Positions 1-9,201 of a stretch of DNA of 37,871 nt are shown piece after piece. This DNA comes from Candidatus Termititenax aidoneus. GTDB lineage: Bacteria; Margulisbacteria; Termititenacia; Termititenacales; Termititenacaceae. The DNA lies in NCBI GenBank assembly GCA_003864455.1, contig BGZN01000014.1, forward strand, positions 1 through 37,871, in the 5' to 3' direction. The notes below the pieces were generated by a model, which saw nothing but the letters and a program-made list of their open reading frames with translations, was not told the origin of the DNA and made no database searches. Positions within the stretch are counted from its first letter, which is position 1; the number at the start of each line of letters is the position of its first letter. Position numbers and translations under genes: made by a program.

Positions 1-572
1 ATAATATAAAAAAACCATTCGTGTTTTATCCAGCGCAATTTTGGGCGCACAAAAATCATGTTTCTATAATTGAAGCGCTTGCTTGGCTGCGTGATACAAA
101 GAAAATAGTTATTTATGGTTATTTTGTCGGATCTGATAAAGGTAATTTGGAATACGTGAAGCGTATGCTAAAAAAGTACAGTTTAGAAAATCAGATTTTT
201 ATTTTGGGTTTTGTGGAGTATCCGGCGCTTCGCTATTTGTATCAAAATGCTCTGGCGATGACCTATGTTTCACTTATGGGACCGAATAATCTGCCCCCGC
301 TGGAAGCAGCCGTGCTGGGCTGTCCTGTAATAGTATCAAATATACCTGGACATCTTGAACAGATGGAAGATGCCGGTTTTTTTGTGGATGCCTTGAAACC
401 ACAAGATATTGGCGCGGCTATTCATCTTTTGTATAATGATTCTATGGCTAGAGAAAAATTGATTTCCAAAGGCACAAAACTGGCTAGAAAATATAAGAAT
501 TATTCTTATTTTAAACAAATGCTGAGGATAATTGACGAATATGTTTTTTGGCAAAAGACTTGGGTGGATTAA
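1..572 (+). CDS. Glycosyltransferase family 4, C-terminal part (5' end outside window)
   Basis: The reading frame is open from the first complete codon at position 3, so the gene begins before the window. About 190 residues are visible. Seen: a motif FYPAQFWAHKNH, which is the usual opening of the C-terminal Rossmann domain of GT4 enzymes, then a donor-site region (PPLEAAVLGCPVIVSN) with the glutamate that contacts the nucleotide-sugar in this fold. Family knowledge: retaining sugar transferase using a nucleotide sugar, cytoplasmic or membrane-associated, in polysaccharide assembly. The next gene follows after 2 bases and is probably co-transcribed. Sugar specificity cannot be read from the sequence. 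Confidence 0.9.
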   Translation, partial: NIKKPFVFYPAQFWAHKNHVSIIEALAWLRDTKKIVIYGYFVGSDKGNLEYVKRMLKKYSLENQIFILGFVEYPALRYLYQNALAMTYVSLMGPNNLPPLEAAVLGCPVIVSNIPGHLEQMEDAGFFVDALKPQDIGAAIHLLYNDSMAREKLISKGTKLARKYKNYSYFKQMLRIIDEYVFWQKTWVD

Positions 573-574
573 CT

Positions 575-1351
575 ATGCCGAAATTTTCCATCATTACTGT
601 TTGCAAAAATAGCGAGCAGACCATTGAACGTACTATCTGTTCTGTGGCGGAGCAAAATTTTAAGGATTATGAATATATTATTGTGGACGGCGCGTCGACG
701 GATAAGACATTGGAGCTGGCAAAAAAATATAAGCGGCACATAAATAAAATAATATCTGAACCAGATACTGGCATTTACGAGGCCATGAATAAAGGCATTA
801 AACTGACGCAAGGAGAATATTTACTCTTTCTTAATGCGGGCGATCTGTTTTTGCATGAAAATATATTAGATATTGCATGTAATGAACTGCAAAAAAACAG
901 CAGTGATGTTTTTTATGGCAATGTTTTGGTGCTGGATAATAAAACCGGCCGAGCTTATATCAAACGGATTGGATTAACCAATAGGAGAAAATTATTTACT
1001 TACACCATTCCGCATCAAGCTGCGTTTGTTGCCAGAACAGCTTTTATTAAAGCGGGATATTATGATGAGACATTGCGGATTGCCGCGGATTACGATTGGT
1101 TTCTTCGAGCTATTCTTAAATATAAATGCACTTATCGATTTTACGATTTTATCTGTTCCATTTTTTATACAGATGGGATAAGTAATGCCGTTGGAGAAAT
1201 GCCGGCTCAGGTTGTGGAGCGAAAATTAGTGCAAAAGAGATATTATAATTTTATAGAGAGAAAATTTTATAATAACTATATTAGCCGAAAAATAGTATCC
1301 TTGGGCAGGGGTTTTATAGATTTTTGTGTTGGTTGTGGTCTTGGCTCTTAA
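575..1351 (+). CDS. Glycosyltransferase family 2 (WcaA/WbbD-like), 258 aa
   Basis: GT-A fold sugar transferase. The start ATG at 575 is preferred over the in-frame TTG at 548, because GGTGGA lies just upstream of 575 and the protein then begins MPKFSIITVCKNSEQTI, the typical first strand of GT2 enzymes. Visible motifs: VDGASTDKT (nucleotide binding), a DTGIYEAMNKGI segment and LFLNAGD (the DxD-like metal site, here NAGD), and AADYDWFLRA (catalytic-base region). This set matches a GT2 subgroup common in colanic acid and O-antigen loci. It lies 2 bases after the upstream GT4 stop and converges on the next gene with 2 bases between stop codons. Codons are AT-rich. Confidence 0.93.
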   Translation: MPKFSIITVCKNSEQTIERTICSVAEQNFKDYEYIIVDGASTDKTLELAKKYKRHINKIISEPDTGIYEAMNKGIKLTQGEYLLFLNAGDLFLHENILDIACNELQKNSSDVFYGNVLVLDNKTGRAYIKRIGLTNRRKLFTYTIPHQAAFVARTAFIKAGYYDETLRIAADYDWFLRAILKYKCTYRFYDFICSIFYTDGISNAVGEMPAQVVERKLVQKRYYNFIERKFYNNYISRKIVSLGRGFIDFCVGCGLGS

Positions 1352-1353
1352 AC

Positions 1354-2430
1354 TTATCTTGGGTGTCCTGGTTTTAATGATTTTTCAGCAATTTCTTCCA
1401 GGGCAGCGCAATATTTTTTTAAGTAATCATGTATCATCTCCGGAGCTGTGTCCAAAAAACAATTTTGGGCTAGAAAAGTCCGATATTTTTGCTCATCTGC
1501 CCAAAGTTCTTTTACTTGTTTGAGTGTCTGTGTATTGTTGCTGTTTGGCTCGAACCACAAGATAACTTTGGGGTTGATAATGTTGGGTTCCGGATCGGGA
1601 CTGTAGCCATTGTAAATGGGGATACAGCCAGCGTGCAACGCCTGGAATAATTTTTCGGTAACGTATCCATTGCCATGGGAGTTTTCCGGGCAGATATTAA
1701 ATTTGTATTGACGCAGGTAAATAATTTTGTTATCAGCAAATACGGTTTTTAAACTGTCGTCATTATGCAATAATTTTCCAGGGCAATCCACCTGGCCAAT
1801 ACTAGATAGAGTATTATGTATCTCGGCGCGTAGATTGTTTTTATTGTCATGACTGGCTACCAAAGCACAAAATTTCTGTCTCTTCCCGCTATTAGTATTC
1901 CAAAATTCTTTCAACTTATGTCTAATTTTGTCTTTGGACGAGTAAGGGTCAAAAAAATACCATAACCACAAAGGCAGACGTAAATAATTTTCTTTTGCTA
2001 AAAAATTAAAACCTAGGGACAACTTAATCTGATCTAATCTAGTCTGATCTGATACATAGTCATTGTATTGCTTATAGCTGTCTACTCTTGAATTGCCGCT
2101 GACATTTTCGCCAGTATAAAATATTTTATATTTTGCTCGAGATCTTTCAATGACCTGCCTACGGCCAAAAACGGAAAAAAACTGAATGTCTGCAGGAGCA
2201 TAATGAACAATTTGATATTTTTGTTGCGCCTGAATAAATGTTTTAAGTAATGGTTTTAAGAAAAAAGTTGTTTCTGGCGGCAGTTGAGGCGGTTCAAACC
2301 AGAAATTTGTAAAACGGATTTTCACCGCTTTGTTAAAGGCTGATGTAAATTGTTCTGCCAAAGAATTTAATATGCGCACAGCATAGCGGACCAATTTATT
2401 AAAAAAAGACTTAATTTTTGTTTGCAGCAT
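1354..2430 (-). CDS. Glycosyltransferase family 10 (fucosyltransferase-like), 358 aa
   Basis: The C-terminal half carries the GT10 signature: KFNICPEN, then GYVTEKLFQAL and AGCIPIYNG at about residues 243-275. The Glu and Lys of this motif bind the GDP-sugar in alpha-1,3-fucosyltransferases. The N-terminal half has the expected acceptor-side segments (IFYTGENVSG near 103-112). Expected role: inverting transfer of fucose or a related deoxysugar onto a surface glycan in the cytoplasm. No GDP-fucose synthesis gene is in the window, so the donor is unproven. It is transcribed against its neighbours, from a short divergent region shared with the gene at 2525. No ribosome binding site is seen. Confidence 0.85.
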   Translation of the reverse strand: MLQTKIKSFFNKLVRYAVRILNSLAEQFTSAFNKAVKIRFTNFWFEPPQLPPETTFFLKPLLKTFIQAQQKYQIVHYAPADIQFFSVFGRRQVIERSRAKYKIFYTGENVSGNSRVDSYKQYNDYVSDQTRLDQIKLSLGFNFLAKENYLRLPLWLWYFFDPYSSKDKIRHKLKEFWNTNSGKRQKFCALVASHDNKNNLRAEIHNTLSSIGQVDCPGKLLHNDDSLKTVFADNKIIYLRQYKFNICPENSHGNGYVTEKLFQALHAGCIPIYNGYSPDPEPNIINPKVILWFEPNSNNTQTLKQVKELWADEQKYRTFLAQNCFLDTAPEMIHDYLKKYCAALEEIAEKSLKPGHPR

Positions 2431-2441
2431 ATTTTAGGTGC

Positions 2442-2516
2442 ATTATACATTTTTTGGGGCTGGTATAGATAGTTAGCATTTACCAAGTATTTATGTAATC
2501 GAATTTAGTGTATAAT
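2442..2516. promoter_or_regulatory. Divergent promoter region with -10 boxes for the genes at 2430(-) and 2525(+)
   Basis: On the plus strand TATAAT at 2511-2516 ends 8 nt before the ATG at 2525. On the minus strand TATAAT (plus coordinates 2442-2447) ends 11 nt before the ATG at 2430. No Shine-Dalgarno sequence precedes either ATG, and no convincing -35 box is visible for either. Predicted transcripts begin within a few bases of the start codons. Confidence 0.5.
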
Positions 2517-2524
2517 CTAAAATA

Positions 2525-3406
2525 ATGCTTAAAAAACAATCACCTAAAATTTCTGTGATTATTCCGGTTTATAATGTTGAGCGGTATCTTGCTCAATGTT
2601 TAGAAAATGTTATCTATCAGACTTGCAAAAATCTGGAAATCATCGTAGTAGATGATGGCGCTACGGATAATTCTGCCGAGGTATATTCTTATTATGCCAA
2701 ATTGGATAAACGGATAAAAATAATCAAGCAAACCAATATGGGATTGTCTGTGGCTAGAAATACTGGTTTAACGCAAGCTACCGGAACATATATTCATTTT
2801 ATGGACAGTGATGATTATTTAAGTTTGGATTATTATGAAAAAATGCTGACCAATATGTGTCAGACAGATGCCGACATGGCTTGCAGCGGCCTTTACAGTG
2901 ATAGAGTGCAATCCTTTCTTCTGGACAACAATGTTATCCTAACTACACTGGAAGATAAATTAAGACTTAATAAAATGGGCTCAGGAGTGTGTAAATATCT
3001 GTATAGAACTGCTTTTCTGCGGAAACATGAGTTGCAATTTGAATTTGGCCGCTTGGCGGAAGATATTTTTTTTACAATACAAGCTGTATATTACGCCAAT
3101 AAAATAATTACAGTGCCAGGAGTTAAATATTATTATCGATACAATCCGGTTTCTATTATGAATAATAATAAGAAAGCTGTTAAACTCAAAGAAGACATGA
3201 AACATGCCAGACAGCTAGTTCAGAGTTTTGCTGAAAAACATAACTTTGCGCAGTTGTTTAAATTGGCAAAAGAATATGATAATAAAACCTGTGACAAGGT
3301 AGAATATAGACTTTTTGCCACAATACCATTATTAAAAAAGAAAGTATATGCTAATAAAACCAAATATTATTTATTTGGGTTAATTCCTTTTTTGTTAGTA
3401 GATTAA
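2525..3406 (+). CDS. Glycosyltransferase family 2, 293 aa
   Basis: The N-terminal GT-A domain is clear: ISVIIPVYNVERYLAQCL, IIVVDDGATDNS, GLSVARNTGL and the metal-binding HFMDSDDYL (DxD) around residue 98. This is the EpsJ/WcaA-like group that adds single sugars to lipid-linked oligosaccharides in the cytoplasm. A GRLAEDIFFTIQAVYYA segment supplies the ED catalytic-base motif. The C-terminal 60 residues are basic and may bind the membrane. ATG at 2525 is the only sensible start, and it has no ribosome binding site. A run of eight T at about 3066-3073 inside the gene could slip during replication. Confidence 0.93.
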   Translation: MLKKQSPKISVIIPVYNVERYLAQCLENVIYQTCKNLEIIVVDDGATDNSAEVYSYYAKLDKRIKIIKQTNMGLSVARNTGLTQATGTYIHFMDSDDYLSLDYYEKMLTNMCQTDADMACSGLYSDRVQSFLLDNNVILTTLEDKLRLNKMGSGVCKYLYRTAFLRKHELQFEFGRLAEDIFFTIQAVYYANKIITVPGVKYYYRYNPVSIMNNNKKAVKLKEDMKHARQLVQSFAEKHNFAQLFKLAKEYDNKTCDKVEYRLFATIPLLKKKVYANKTKYYLFGLIPFLLVD

Positions 3407-3701
3407 TATATTTGGAGCAACAATAGAGTATTTCTGGCAGGTTTCCAAGACTAGGAAACCAAATAATAACAAATACAAATGTTCCTAATTGTCTAGCCTG
3501 TGTAGTATACTATATTTATAATTATCTTGGGGCAGGATGTCTAGCGGATTAGAGGAAGAGTTGTTTTTTTAGACTGGTTTAGCGCATTTTGTTAAAGCCA
3601 ATTGCGTTTTTGGGTGCTTATGTATAACTATAGTTAATAATTTATTTGTTGGTTTGTCGGATTAAGATATGGAGAACGGATTGGCTGTTTGGAAGTTAAC
3701 A
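3407..3701 (+). other. AT-rich intergenic region with a small hairpin, no clear gene
   Basis: This gap of almost 300 bases separates two glycosyltransferase genes. It holds a 7-bp inverted repeat, GGTTTCC at 3440-3446 and GGAAACC at 3454-3460, without a following T-run, so it is a poor terminator. A TATACT box lies at 3506-3511 without a good -35. A tiny 11-codon ORF (3537-3572) follows a GGGGCAGG stretch. I do not see a longer coding sequence on either strand. Confidence 0.4.
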
Positions 3702-4889
3702 ATGAATATTCTATTTATTTCTCGTCTTTACCCCGCCTATCCTGCTCAGCCTGTGGACGAGACCTCTTATGCGCTGCATTCTTTTGCTAAAGAATGGGTA
3801 AAGGCTGGAAATATTGTGCAGGTTATCCGGCCGTACTATGCGCCGCATAACACACGTAAATTTGCGAAAGTACGTACTGGATTTAAGCAGATAGATAATG
3901 TTCCTGTTCAAGTGGAGCATTTCTGGCGCGTACCGAAAACCAATCAGATTTATTATTTCCCTTTATTCCGGATTTTTAATTTGTTAAGATTTCGCAAAAT
4001 ACTTTCATCTCTTAAAGAAATTAAGTATGATGTGGTTGTCGGACATATGACGGACAGCTTTCTGATCGCCGCGGAAATAGCAGACAGATTAAAGCTGCCT
4101 TTAATTTGCGGCATTCACCAAAACGACACTTTGGAACATTGGCAATCATTTTTTTGCCGCAAACTGATTAAAAAAGTTTTGGCAAAATCCGCCGCTATTG
4201 CCTGCCGGTCTAATGTTTTGTTGTCCAAAATGGCAAAATTGGGTCCGGCTTATTCCGCCAAATTGTTTTTGGCACAGTCAGGCGTGAATGCTTCTTTGAT
4301 TTTGCCGGAGCCGGAATTCATTTCTAAAGCCGTTTCTGCGGCTAAATATCGATTTGTGTCCGCTTGTGTTATGCGGGATACTACGAAAAATATTCACATC
4401 AATCTCGCAGCGCTGGCGCGCTTAAAAAATATTGACTGGCATTACACTGTCATTGGCGATGGCGAGGACCGAGCGCGGTTGGAGCGTCTGACGGCTGAAC
4501 TCGGCTTGCGTCAAAGAGTGGCTTTTACCGGATTGTTGCCTTCTGGAGAAGTGCAGCGGTATTTGCGCGCCGCGGATTTTTATTTGCTGGTCAGCGCGCC
4601 GGAAACTTTTGGCTTGACTTATTTAGAAGCGCTGGCGTCCGGACTTATTGTGGTAGGAGCTAAAGGACAGGGTATAGACGGAGTGATTGTCGATGGGCAG
4701 AATGGTTTTTTGGCTGAAGCAGGTTCGATGGATGAGCTGTATCGGGTTATTGTTAAAATGATTAACCTGACAGCTAAAGAGAAAAAAGAGATTTTAAAAA
4801 ATACATATTCGACTATTCAGTTGTATACTGAAGATAAGCAGGCGGACAAATATTTGGAGCGTATGAAGTATTTTGTTAATAAACTATAG
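3702..4889 (+). CDS. Glycosyltransferase family 4, 395 aa
   Basis: GT-B fold sugar transferase. The chosen start is ATG 3702, because GGAAG lies 6 bases upstream and the protein then opens MNILFISRLYPAYPA, as GT4 enzymes do. The longer form from 3669 adds 11 unlikely residues. Seen: a C-terminal donor domain with VIGDGEDRARLERL, VAFTGLL and APETFGLTYLEALASGL, where the ExxxxxxxE spacing is typical of retaining GT4 enzymes. It is the first gene of a long forward array; the deacetylase-like gene starts 36 bases downstream. Sugar specificity is unknown. Confidence 0.92.
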   Translation: MNILFISRLYPAYPAQPVDETSYALHSFAKEWVKAGNIVQVIRPYYAPHNTRKFAKVRTGFKQIDNVPVQVEHFWRVPKTNQIYYFPLFRIFNLLRFRKILSSLKEIKYDVVVGHMTDSFLIAAEIADRLKLPLICGIHQNDTLEHWQSFFCRKLIKKVLAKSAAIACRSNVLLSKMAKLGPAYSAKLFLAQSGVNASLILPEPEFISKAVSAAKYRFVSACVMRDTTKNIHINLAALARLKNIDWHYTVIGDGEDRARLERLTAELGLRQRVAFTGLLPSGEVQRYLRAADFYLLVSAPETFGLTYLEALASGLIVVGAKGQGIDGVIVDGQNGFLAEAGSMDELYRVIVKMINLTAKEKKEILKNTYSTIQLYTEDKQADKYLERMKYFVNKL

Positions 4890-4925
4890 GAGAAAACTGT
4901 TGCAGTCTAGCGTACAGAGATTTAT

Positions 4926-6251
4926 ATGTTAACTATTAAAATCCCGAATAATTTTCAGCCTGAACGCCAATACATAATAGATGTAATATTTGGCCATTTT
5001 TTTGCTGTAGATTATACAGTACAAACTGCTGGCTGTTCTGTATCTGAAATAAACACTGCCCGGGGAACACTTGTTTTGAATGATAGTTTTTTTGCAGCGG
5101 CGGCGGGCGCTTATATTAAGCGGGAGTATTTGCCCGAAGTTAAATATTATCGGGGGAATTTTATTCCCGAGCCAGATTTGCCGGTATTGTACGGAGAACC
5201 GGAAATAATTGTGCGGGACAAGTATATTGACTGCCGGATAGACATATTTGCCGCTGTGTTTTTTATGTTGGCGCGCTGGGAAGAATGTTTACCTGCTCCA
5301 AAAGATATTTACGGGCGTTTCCCTGCCACCAAATCCGTAGCTTGGCAGAATGATTTTTTGCGCCGGCCGGTGGTTGCAGAATGGCTGGAGCTTTTGTGGA
5401 ATTTATTGCAAAGGATTGCGCCTGAACTTCGGCGCAAAGAAAATAAATTTCAATTGTATATGACGCACGATGTGGATAAATTGGAAAAATGGCCGGAAAC
5501 CAGTCTACCCAAAGAATTATTAAGAGCTGTTCTGGGACGGGCGGAGCAAAATGCCTGGTCTGTACTGCTCAGTTTTTGGCAGGCTAAAAAAGATATAACT
5601 AAAGATCCTTTTTACACTTTTCCGCTGCTCAAAGACAGTCTGCTCAAATATAACCAAGTAAAGGCTGTTTTTTATTTTATTGCCGGAGGCCATACGCAAT
5701 ATGAGCGTTTTTATGATATTCAGTCGGAAAAAATAAAAAATCTGCTTCTCTTTTTGGAAAATGAGCGGGTAGAATTTGGCCTGCATCCGTCTTATGTCAC
5801 TTTTGATAATGCGGCCTTGCTCTCTGATGAGTTGGCTTGTTTGGAACAGGTTATCGGCAAAAAAATAAGAGAGTCCCGCCAGCATTATTTGCGTTTTGCC
5901 GCGCCTGCAACTTGGCGGCATCTTGCACAGTGCGGAATTGAGATTGATTCTTCCGGCATGTATGCTGACAAAGAAGGTTTCCGTTTCGGCACGGGCGCTG
6001 TTTTTCCGGTATTTGATGTAGAGCAAAGAAAAATTCTGCCTTTGCTGGAGCGTCCTTTGCTTTATATGGATCAGCGCGATTATGAATGCGGCGGTTATCA
6101 GGGCACGGCGCAGAACGGCGCGGAAATTTTTGAGATTATTCGGTATTGCCGGAAATATAAAACAGACTGCACCGTGCTTTTTCATAATAATGTCCTGGAA
6201 TCTGCGGAATACAAAAAAACTTATTTTGAGGTTCTCAAATGTGCGGAATAG
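4926..6251 (+). CDS. Polysaccharide deacetylase-like protein with DUF7033-type N-terminus, 441 aa
   Basis: Seen: an N-terminal region with DIFAAVFFMLARWEE (about 106-120), which is characteristic of the domain found before deacetylase folds in capsule loci. A NodB-like barrel follows, starting MTHDVDK (179-185; the Asp pair matches the metal-binding TFDD/THDVD motif), with GLHPSY (His), a SRQHYLRF segment and VLFHNN near the end. In the family such residues bind a divalent metal and remove N- or O-acetyl groups from sugars. There is no signal peptide, so it probably acts on a cytoplasmic sugar or lipid-linked precursor. Its last 13 bases overlap the next gene, indicating translational coupling. 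The exact substrate is unknown. Confidence 0.8.
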   Translation: MLTIKIPNNFQPERQYIIDVIFGHFFAVDYTVQTAGCSVSEINTARGTLVLNDSFFAAAAGAYIKREYLPEVKYYRGNFIPEPDLPVLYGEPEIIVRDKYIDCRIDIFAAVFFMLARWEECLPAPKDIYGRFPATKSVAWQNDFLRRPVVAEWLELLWNLLQRIAPELRRKENKFQLYMTHDVDKLEKWPETSLPKELLRAVLGRAEQNAWSVLLSFWQAKKDITKDPFYTFPLLKDSLLKYNQVKAVFYFIAGGHTQYERFYDIQSEKIKNLLLFLENERVEFGLHPSYVTFDNAALLSDELACLEQVIGKKIRESRQHYLRFAAPATWRHLAQCGIEIDSSGMYADKEGFRFGTGAVFPVFDVEQRKILPLLERPLLYMDQRDYECGGYQGTAQNGAEIFEIIRYCRKYKTDCTVLFHNNVLESAEYKKTYFEVLKCAE

Positions 6252-8089
6252 CAACGATTATTTCCAAACATTCGGAGGCGTCCGCTGGAAGCCTGCGGCA
6301 AATGCTGGAGCTTATCAAGCATAGAGGGCCTGATGATACCGGAATTTTTATCGACGGACGGGTGGCCTTGGGGCATAATCGTCTGGCGATTATTGATCTC
6401 TCTGCGCAAGGACATCAGCCGTTTTTTTACCAGGATAAGTATGTGCTGATTTTTAATGGAGAGATTTATAACTATCTGGAATTAAAACAAGAGCTGGAAA
6501 CAGCAGGGTATAAATTTAACACGCAGACAGACACTGAAGTAATTCCTGCGGCGTATGATTACTGGGGTACAGACTGCCTTCAGCATTTTAACGGCATGTG
6601 GTCATTTGTGCTGTATGATAAACAGAGCAAAAATATTTTTGCGGCGCGGGATCGCTTTGGCGTCAAGCCTTTTTATTATTCTGAAACCGCGGATTGTCTG
6701 GCCTTTGCTTCGGAAATAAAACAATTTACTTGTCTGCCGGGCTGGACGCCGAAATTAAACCGCCGACTGGCCTGGGAGTTTCTGGTTTTTAGTGGACTGG
6801 ATCATTCTCCCGAAACTTTTTTTCAGGACGTATATCAGCTGCGCGGCGGACAGTGTTTACAATATTCGGTTTCAGGTAAACGGCTGCAAATAAAGACCTG
6901 GTATGATTTAGCAGCCAGAGTGAAAAAGAATAAAGTTTTTCCTCAAAAGCGGCCCCAAGAGTATTTGCGGAGATTTCAGGATTCTGTGCGTTTGCGTCTG
7001 CGTTCGGATGTCAAAGTCGGTTCTTGTTTGTCCGGCGGTCTGGATTCTTCCTCGATAGTATTGACGCTGCACAATATTTTGCAAGAGCAGCGCAAACCGG
7101 ATATTCAGGAAACAGTTTCGGCCTGCGCCAAATATAAACAATATGATGAGCAGGAATTTATCGACGAAGTTGTGGCAAGGTCTTCCGTAAAATCACACCG
7201 CATTTACCCGGAGTATGCGGCTTTGCTGGCAGATTTAGACCAAATTATCTGGCAGCAGGATGAACCTTTTGACTCTACTTCTGTTTTTGCGCAATGGACT
7301 GTTTTTGCGGAAGCCAAGCGTAATGAATTGACTGTAATGCTGGACGGACAGGGGGCGGACGAGCAGTTGGCCGGTTATCACGAGTATTACGGGCGGTTTT
7401 TTGCGGGTTTGCTGAGACGAGGCAGGCTGTTGAGATTACGGCGCGAACTAAAAGCTTATAAAAAACTGCACGGTTACACTAATTTTAATATTTTGAAACA
7501 ATTTGCCAATGACCTGCTGCCGTATAAGCTGAAAAGATTTTTTAAGAAACTCTTAAATAAAGAGCGTTTGGACTGGCTTAATGTTTTGGAAAAACAAAAA
7601 AGTGTCTATGAGCAAAATTTTGGTTCAGTGCAAAAGGCGGGACTGGCGCAGCTGCAATACACTAATTTACCACGTTTACTGCATTATGAAGACCGAAATT
7701 CTATGGCGCATTCCATAGAAGCCAGAGTTCCTTTTTTGGATTATAAGTTGGTGGAGTACACAGCCGCTTTGCCGGATGGCTGTAAGATACGCGACGGTTA
7801 CACTAAATATATTCTGCGGGAGGCTATGCGGAGCGCTTTGCCGGAAAAGATTTGCTGGCGCGCGGATAAAAAAGGTTTTGTTACTCCTGAAGAAATCTGG
7901 TTTAAAGAAAATTCGGCAGCCTTGCGCGTTTACTTGCTGCAGACTGTGAACTTGGCCAAAGGGCTGATAAATGACAAGATTGTTGCTATGTATGATGATT
8001 TTGCTGCCGGCCGAGCCGTTTATGATCCGGTCTTTTGGCGGGTGATTTGTTTTGGCCGCTGGCTGCAACTGTTTCAGGTACGAGTTTAA
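6239..8089 (+). CDS. asnB: Asparagine synthase (glutamine-hydrolysing) family amidotransferase, 616 aa
   Basis: Complete two-domain enzyme. The N-terminal glutaminase begins MCGIATI with the nucleophile Cys2 and contains GHNRLAIIDLS, FNGEIYNY and RDRFGVKP. The C-terminal ATP pyrophosphatase domain has the PP-loop SGGLDSSS (265-272) and ends with the usual RADKKGF segment. It can transfer glutamine ammonia to an adenylated carboxylate. Its position between a deacetylase-like gene and an amino-sugar cassette suggests that it amidates a uronic acid sugar, as AsnB homologues do in O-antigen loci (inference), although plain asparagine synthesis is possible. GAGG precedes the ATG, which lies inside the end of the upstream gene. 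Confidence 0.93.
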   Translation: MCGIATIISKHSEASAGSLRQMLELIKHRGPDDTGIFIDGRVALGHNRLAIIDLSAQGHQPFFYQDKYVLIFNGEIYNYLELKQELETAGYKFNTQTDTEVIPAAYDYWGTDCLQHFNGMWSFVLYDKQSKNIFAARDRFGVKPFYYSETADCLAFASEIKQFTCLPGWTPKLNRRLAWEFLVFSGLDHSPETFFQDVYQLRGGQCLQYSVSGKRLQIKTWYDLAARVKKNKVFPQKRPQEYLRRFQDSVRLRLRSDVKVGSCLSGGLDSSSIVLTLHNILQEQRKPDIQETVSACAKYKQYDEQEFIDEVVARSSVKSHRIYPEYAALLADLDQIIWQQDEPFDSTSVFAQWTVFAEAKRNELTVMLDGQGADEQLAGYHEYYGRFFAGLLRRGRLLRLRRELKAYKKLHGYTNFNILKQFANDLLPYKLKRFFKKLLNKERLDWLNVLEKQKSVYEQNFGSVQKAGLAQLQYTNLPRLLHYEDRNSMAHSIEARVPFLDYKLVEYTAALPDGCKIRDGYTKYILREAMRSALPEKICWRADKKGFVTPEEIWFKENSAALRVYLLQTVNLAKGLINDKIVAMYDDFAAGRAVYDPVFWRVICFGRWLQLFQVRV

Positions 8090-8100
8090 TGTACTATAAT
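8072..8100 (+). promoter_or_regulatory. Possible promoter before the amino-sugar cassette
   Basis: TATAAT at 8095-8100, with a weak -35 (TTTCAG, 8072-8077) 17 bases upstream inside the end of asnB. A leader of roughly 33 nt would carry AAGGA (8129-8133) before the ATG at 8140, so this start has a normal ribosome binding site. Confidence 0.4.
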
Positions 8101-8139
8101 AATAATCGTATATATTCTAGCCAAAGTTAAGGATAAATA

Positions 8140-9201
8140 ATGACAGAGCCATTGCGTTTTGCTTTGATAGGGTGCGGGCGTATTGCCTATAGACACGCGG
8201 AAATTTTGCACAATCAGATACCGGAGGCTGAACTGGCGGCTGTTTGTGATATAGCAGAAGACAAGGCTCGTAAGTATGCGGACAAGTATAAAGTGCCTTT
8301 TTACACTGACTACCGAAAAATGCTGGAAAAAGAAAAGATAGATGTGGTCAACATTTTGACCGAATCCGGCAATCACGCCAAACATGCTTTGAATGTTATG
8401 GATTATGGCAAAAATGTTGTGGTGGAAAAGCCGATGGCGCTGAAATTAAATGATGCTGACGCCATGATTGAAAAAGCGGATAAAAAAGGGTTGAAATTGT
8501 TTGTGGTTAAACAGAATCGCTACAATTATCCCGTGCGCAAACTGCGCGCCGCTGTGGAAGAAGGACGCTTTGGTAAATTGGTTTTAGGCACGGTCCGGGT
8601 GCGCTGGTGCCGCGACCAAAAATATTATAATGAAGCTCCTTGGCGCGGTACTTGGGCTATGGACGGCGGCGTTTTTACCAATCAAGCCTCACATCATATA
8701 GATTTGCTGGAATGGATGATGGGAGAGGTGGAATCTGTTTCCGCCAAATCAGCCACCCGTCTGGTTGATATCGAAACAGAGGACACCGGCGCGGCGGTTT
8801 TGAAATTCACCAATGGTGCGCTCGGCATTATTGAGGCCACCACCGCGACCAGGCCAAAAGACCTGGAAGGCTCTATTTCTATACTTGGTGAAAGGGGTTC
8901 GGTGGAAATTGCCGGTTTTGCCGTAAATGAAATGAAAACTTGGAATTTTGCCGAGCAGCGTCCTGAAGACCTTGATGTGCTGGCGGAATACAGACAAAAT
9001 CCCCCCAATGTTTATGGTTTTGGGCATTTAGAATATCTCAAAGATGTTGTGCATTCTATCTTGCACAACAAACCTGCTCCTGTAGATGGCAGAGAGGGAC
9101 GTAAATCTATTGTATTAATCAATGCGTTGTATGAATCTATTGAGACCGGCCAGGATATCAAACTGCATTTTCATCCGGAAAGATCCAGGCTGGGGCAATG
9201 A
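8140..9201 (+). CDS. Gfo/Idh/MocA oxidoreductase, WlbA/WbpB-like sugar 3-dehydrogenase, 353 aa
   Basis: NAD-dependent sugar oxidoreductase. Seen: a Rossmann fold with GCGRIA (11-16), the conserved VVEKPMA (EKP at 96-98, active-site lysine) and the substrate-site segment DGGVFTNQASHHIDLLEW with the catalytic His. The last motif is typical of WlbA/WbpB enzymes, which oxidise C3 of UDP-N-acetylglucosaminuronate. The next two genes, acetyltransferase and DegT aminotransferase, are the remaining steps to a 3-acetamido sugar, and the stop overlaps the next ATG (ATGA). No UDP-GlcNAc 6-dehydrogenase lies nearby, so the substrate could instead be a different nucleotide sugar. AAGGA serves as ribosome binding site. 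Confidence 0.85.
   Translation: MTEPLRFALIGCGRIAYRHAEILHNQIPEAELAAVCDIAEDKARKYADKYKVPFYTDYRKMLEKEKIDVVNILTESGNHAKHALNVMDYGKNVVVEKPMALKLNDADAMIEKADKKGLKLFVVKQNRYNYPVRKLRAAVEEGRFGKLVLGTVRVRWCRDQKYYNEAPWRGTWAMDGGVFTNQASHHIDLLEWMMGEVESVSAKSATRLVDIETEDTGAAVLKFTNGALGIIEATTATRPKDLEGSISILGERGSVEIAGFAVNEMKTWNFAEQRPEDLDVLAEYRQNPPNVYGFGHLEYLKDVVHSILHNKPAPVDGREGRKSIVLINALYESIETGQDIKLHFHPERSRLGQ

Noticed and set aside
3440-3460. Rho-independent terminator after the GT2 at 2525
   Set aside because: Only a 7-bp stem and no T-run on either strand.
3537-3572. 11-codon ORF that could be a leader peptide
   Set aside because: No attenuator-like alternative hairpins follow and the peptide has no run of regulatory codons.
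5520-6254. Long reverse ORF (244 codons) opposite the deacetylase-like gene
   Set aside because: The forward protein has clear family motifs over the same DNA; the reverse product is basic, lacks any motif and is a mirror of codon bias.
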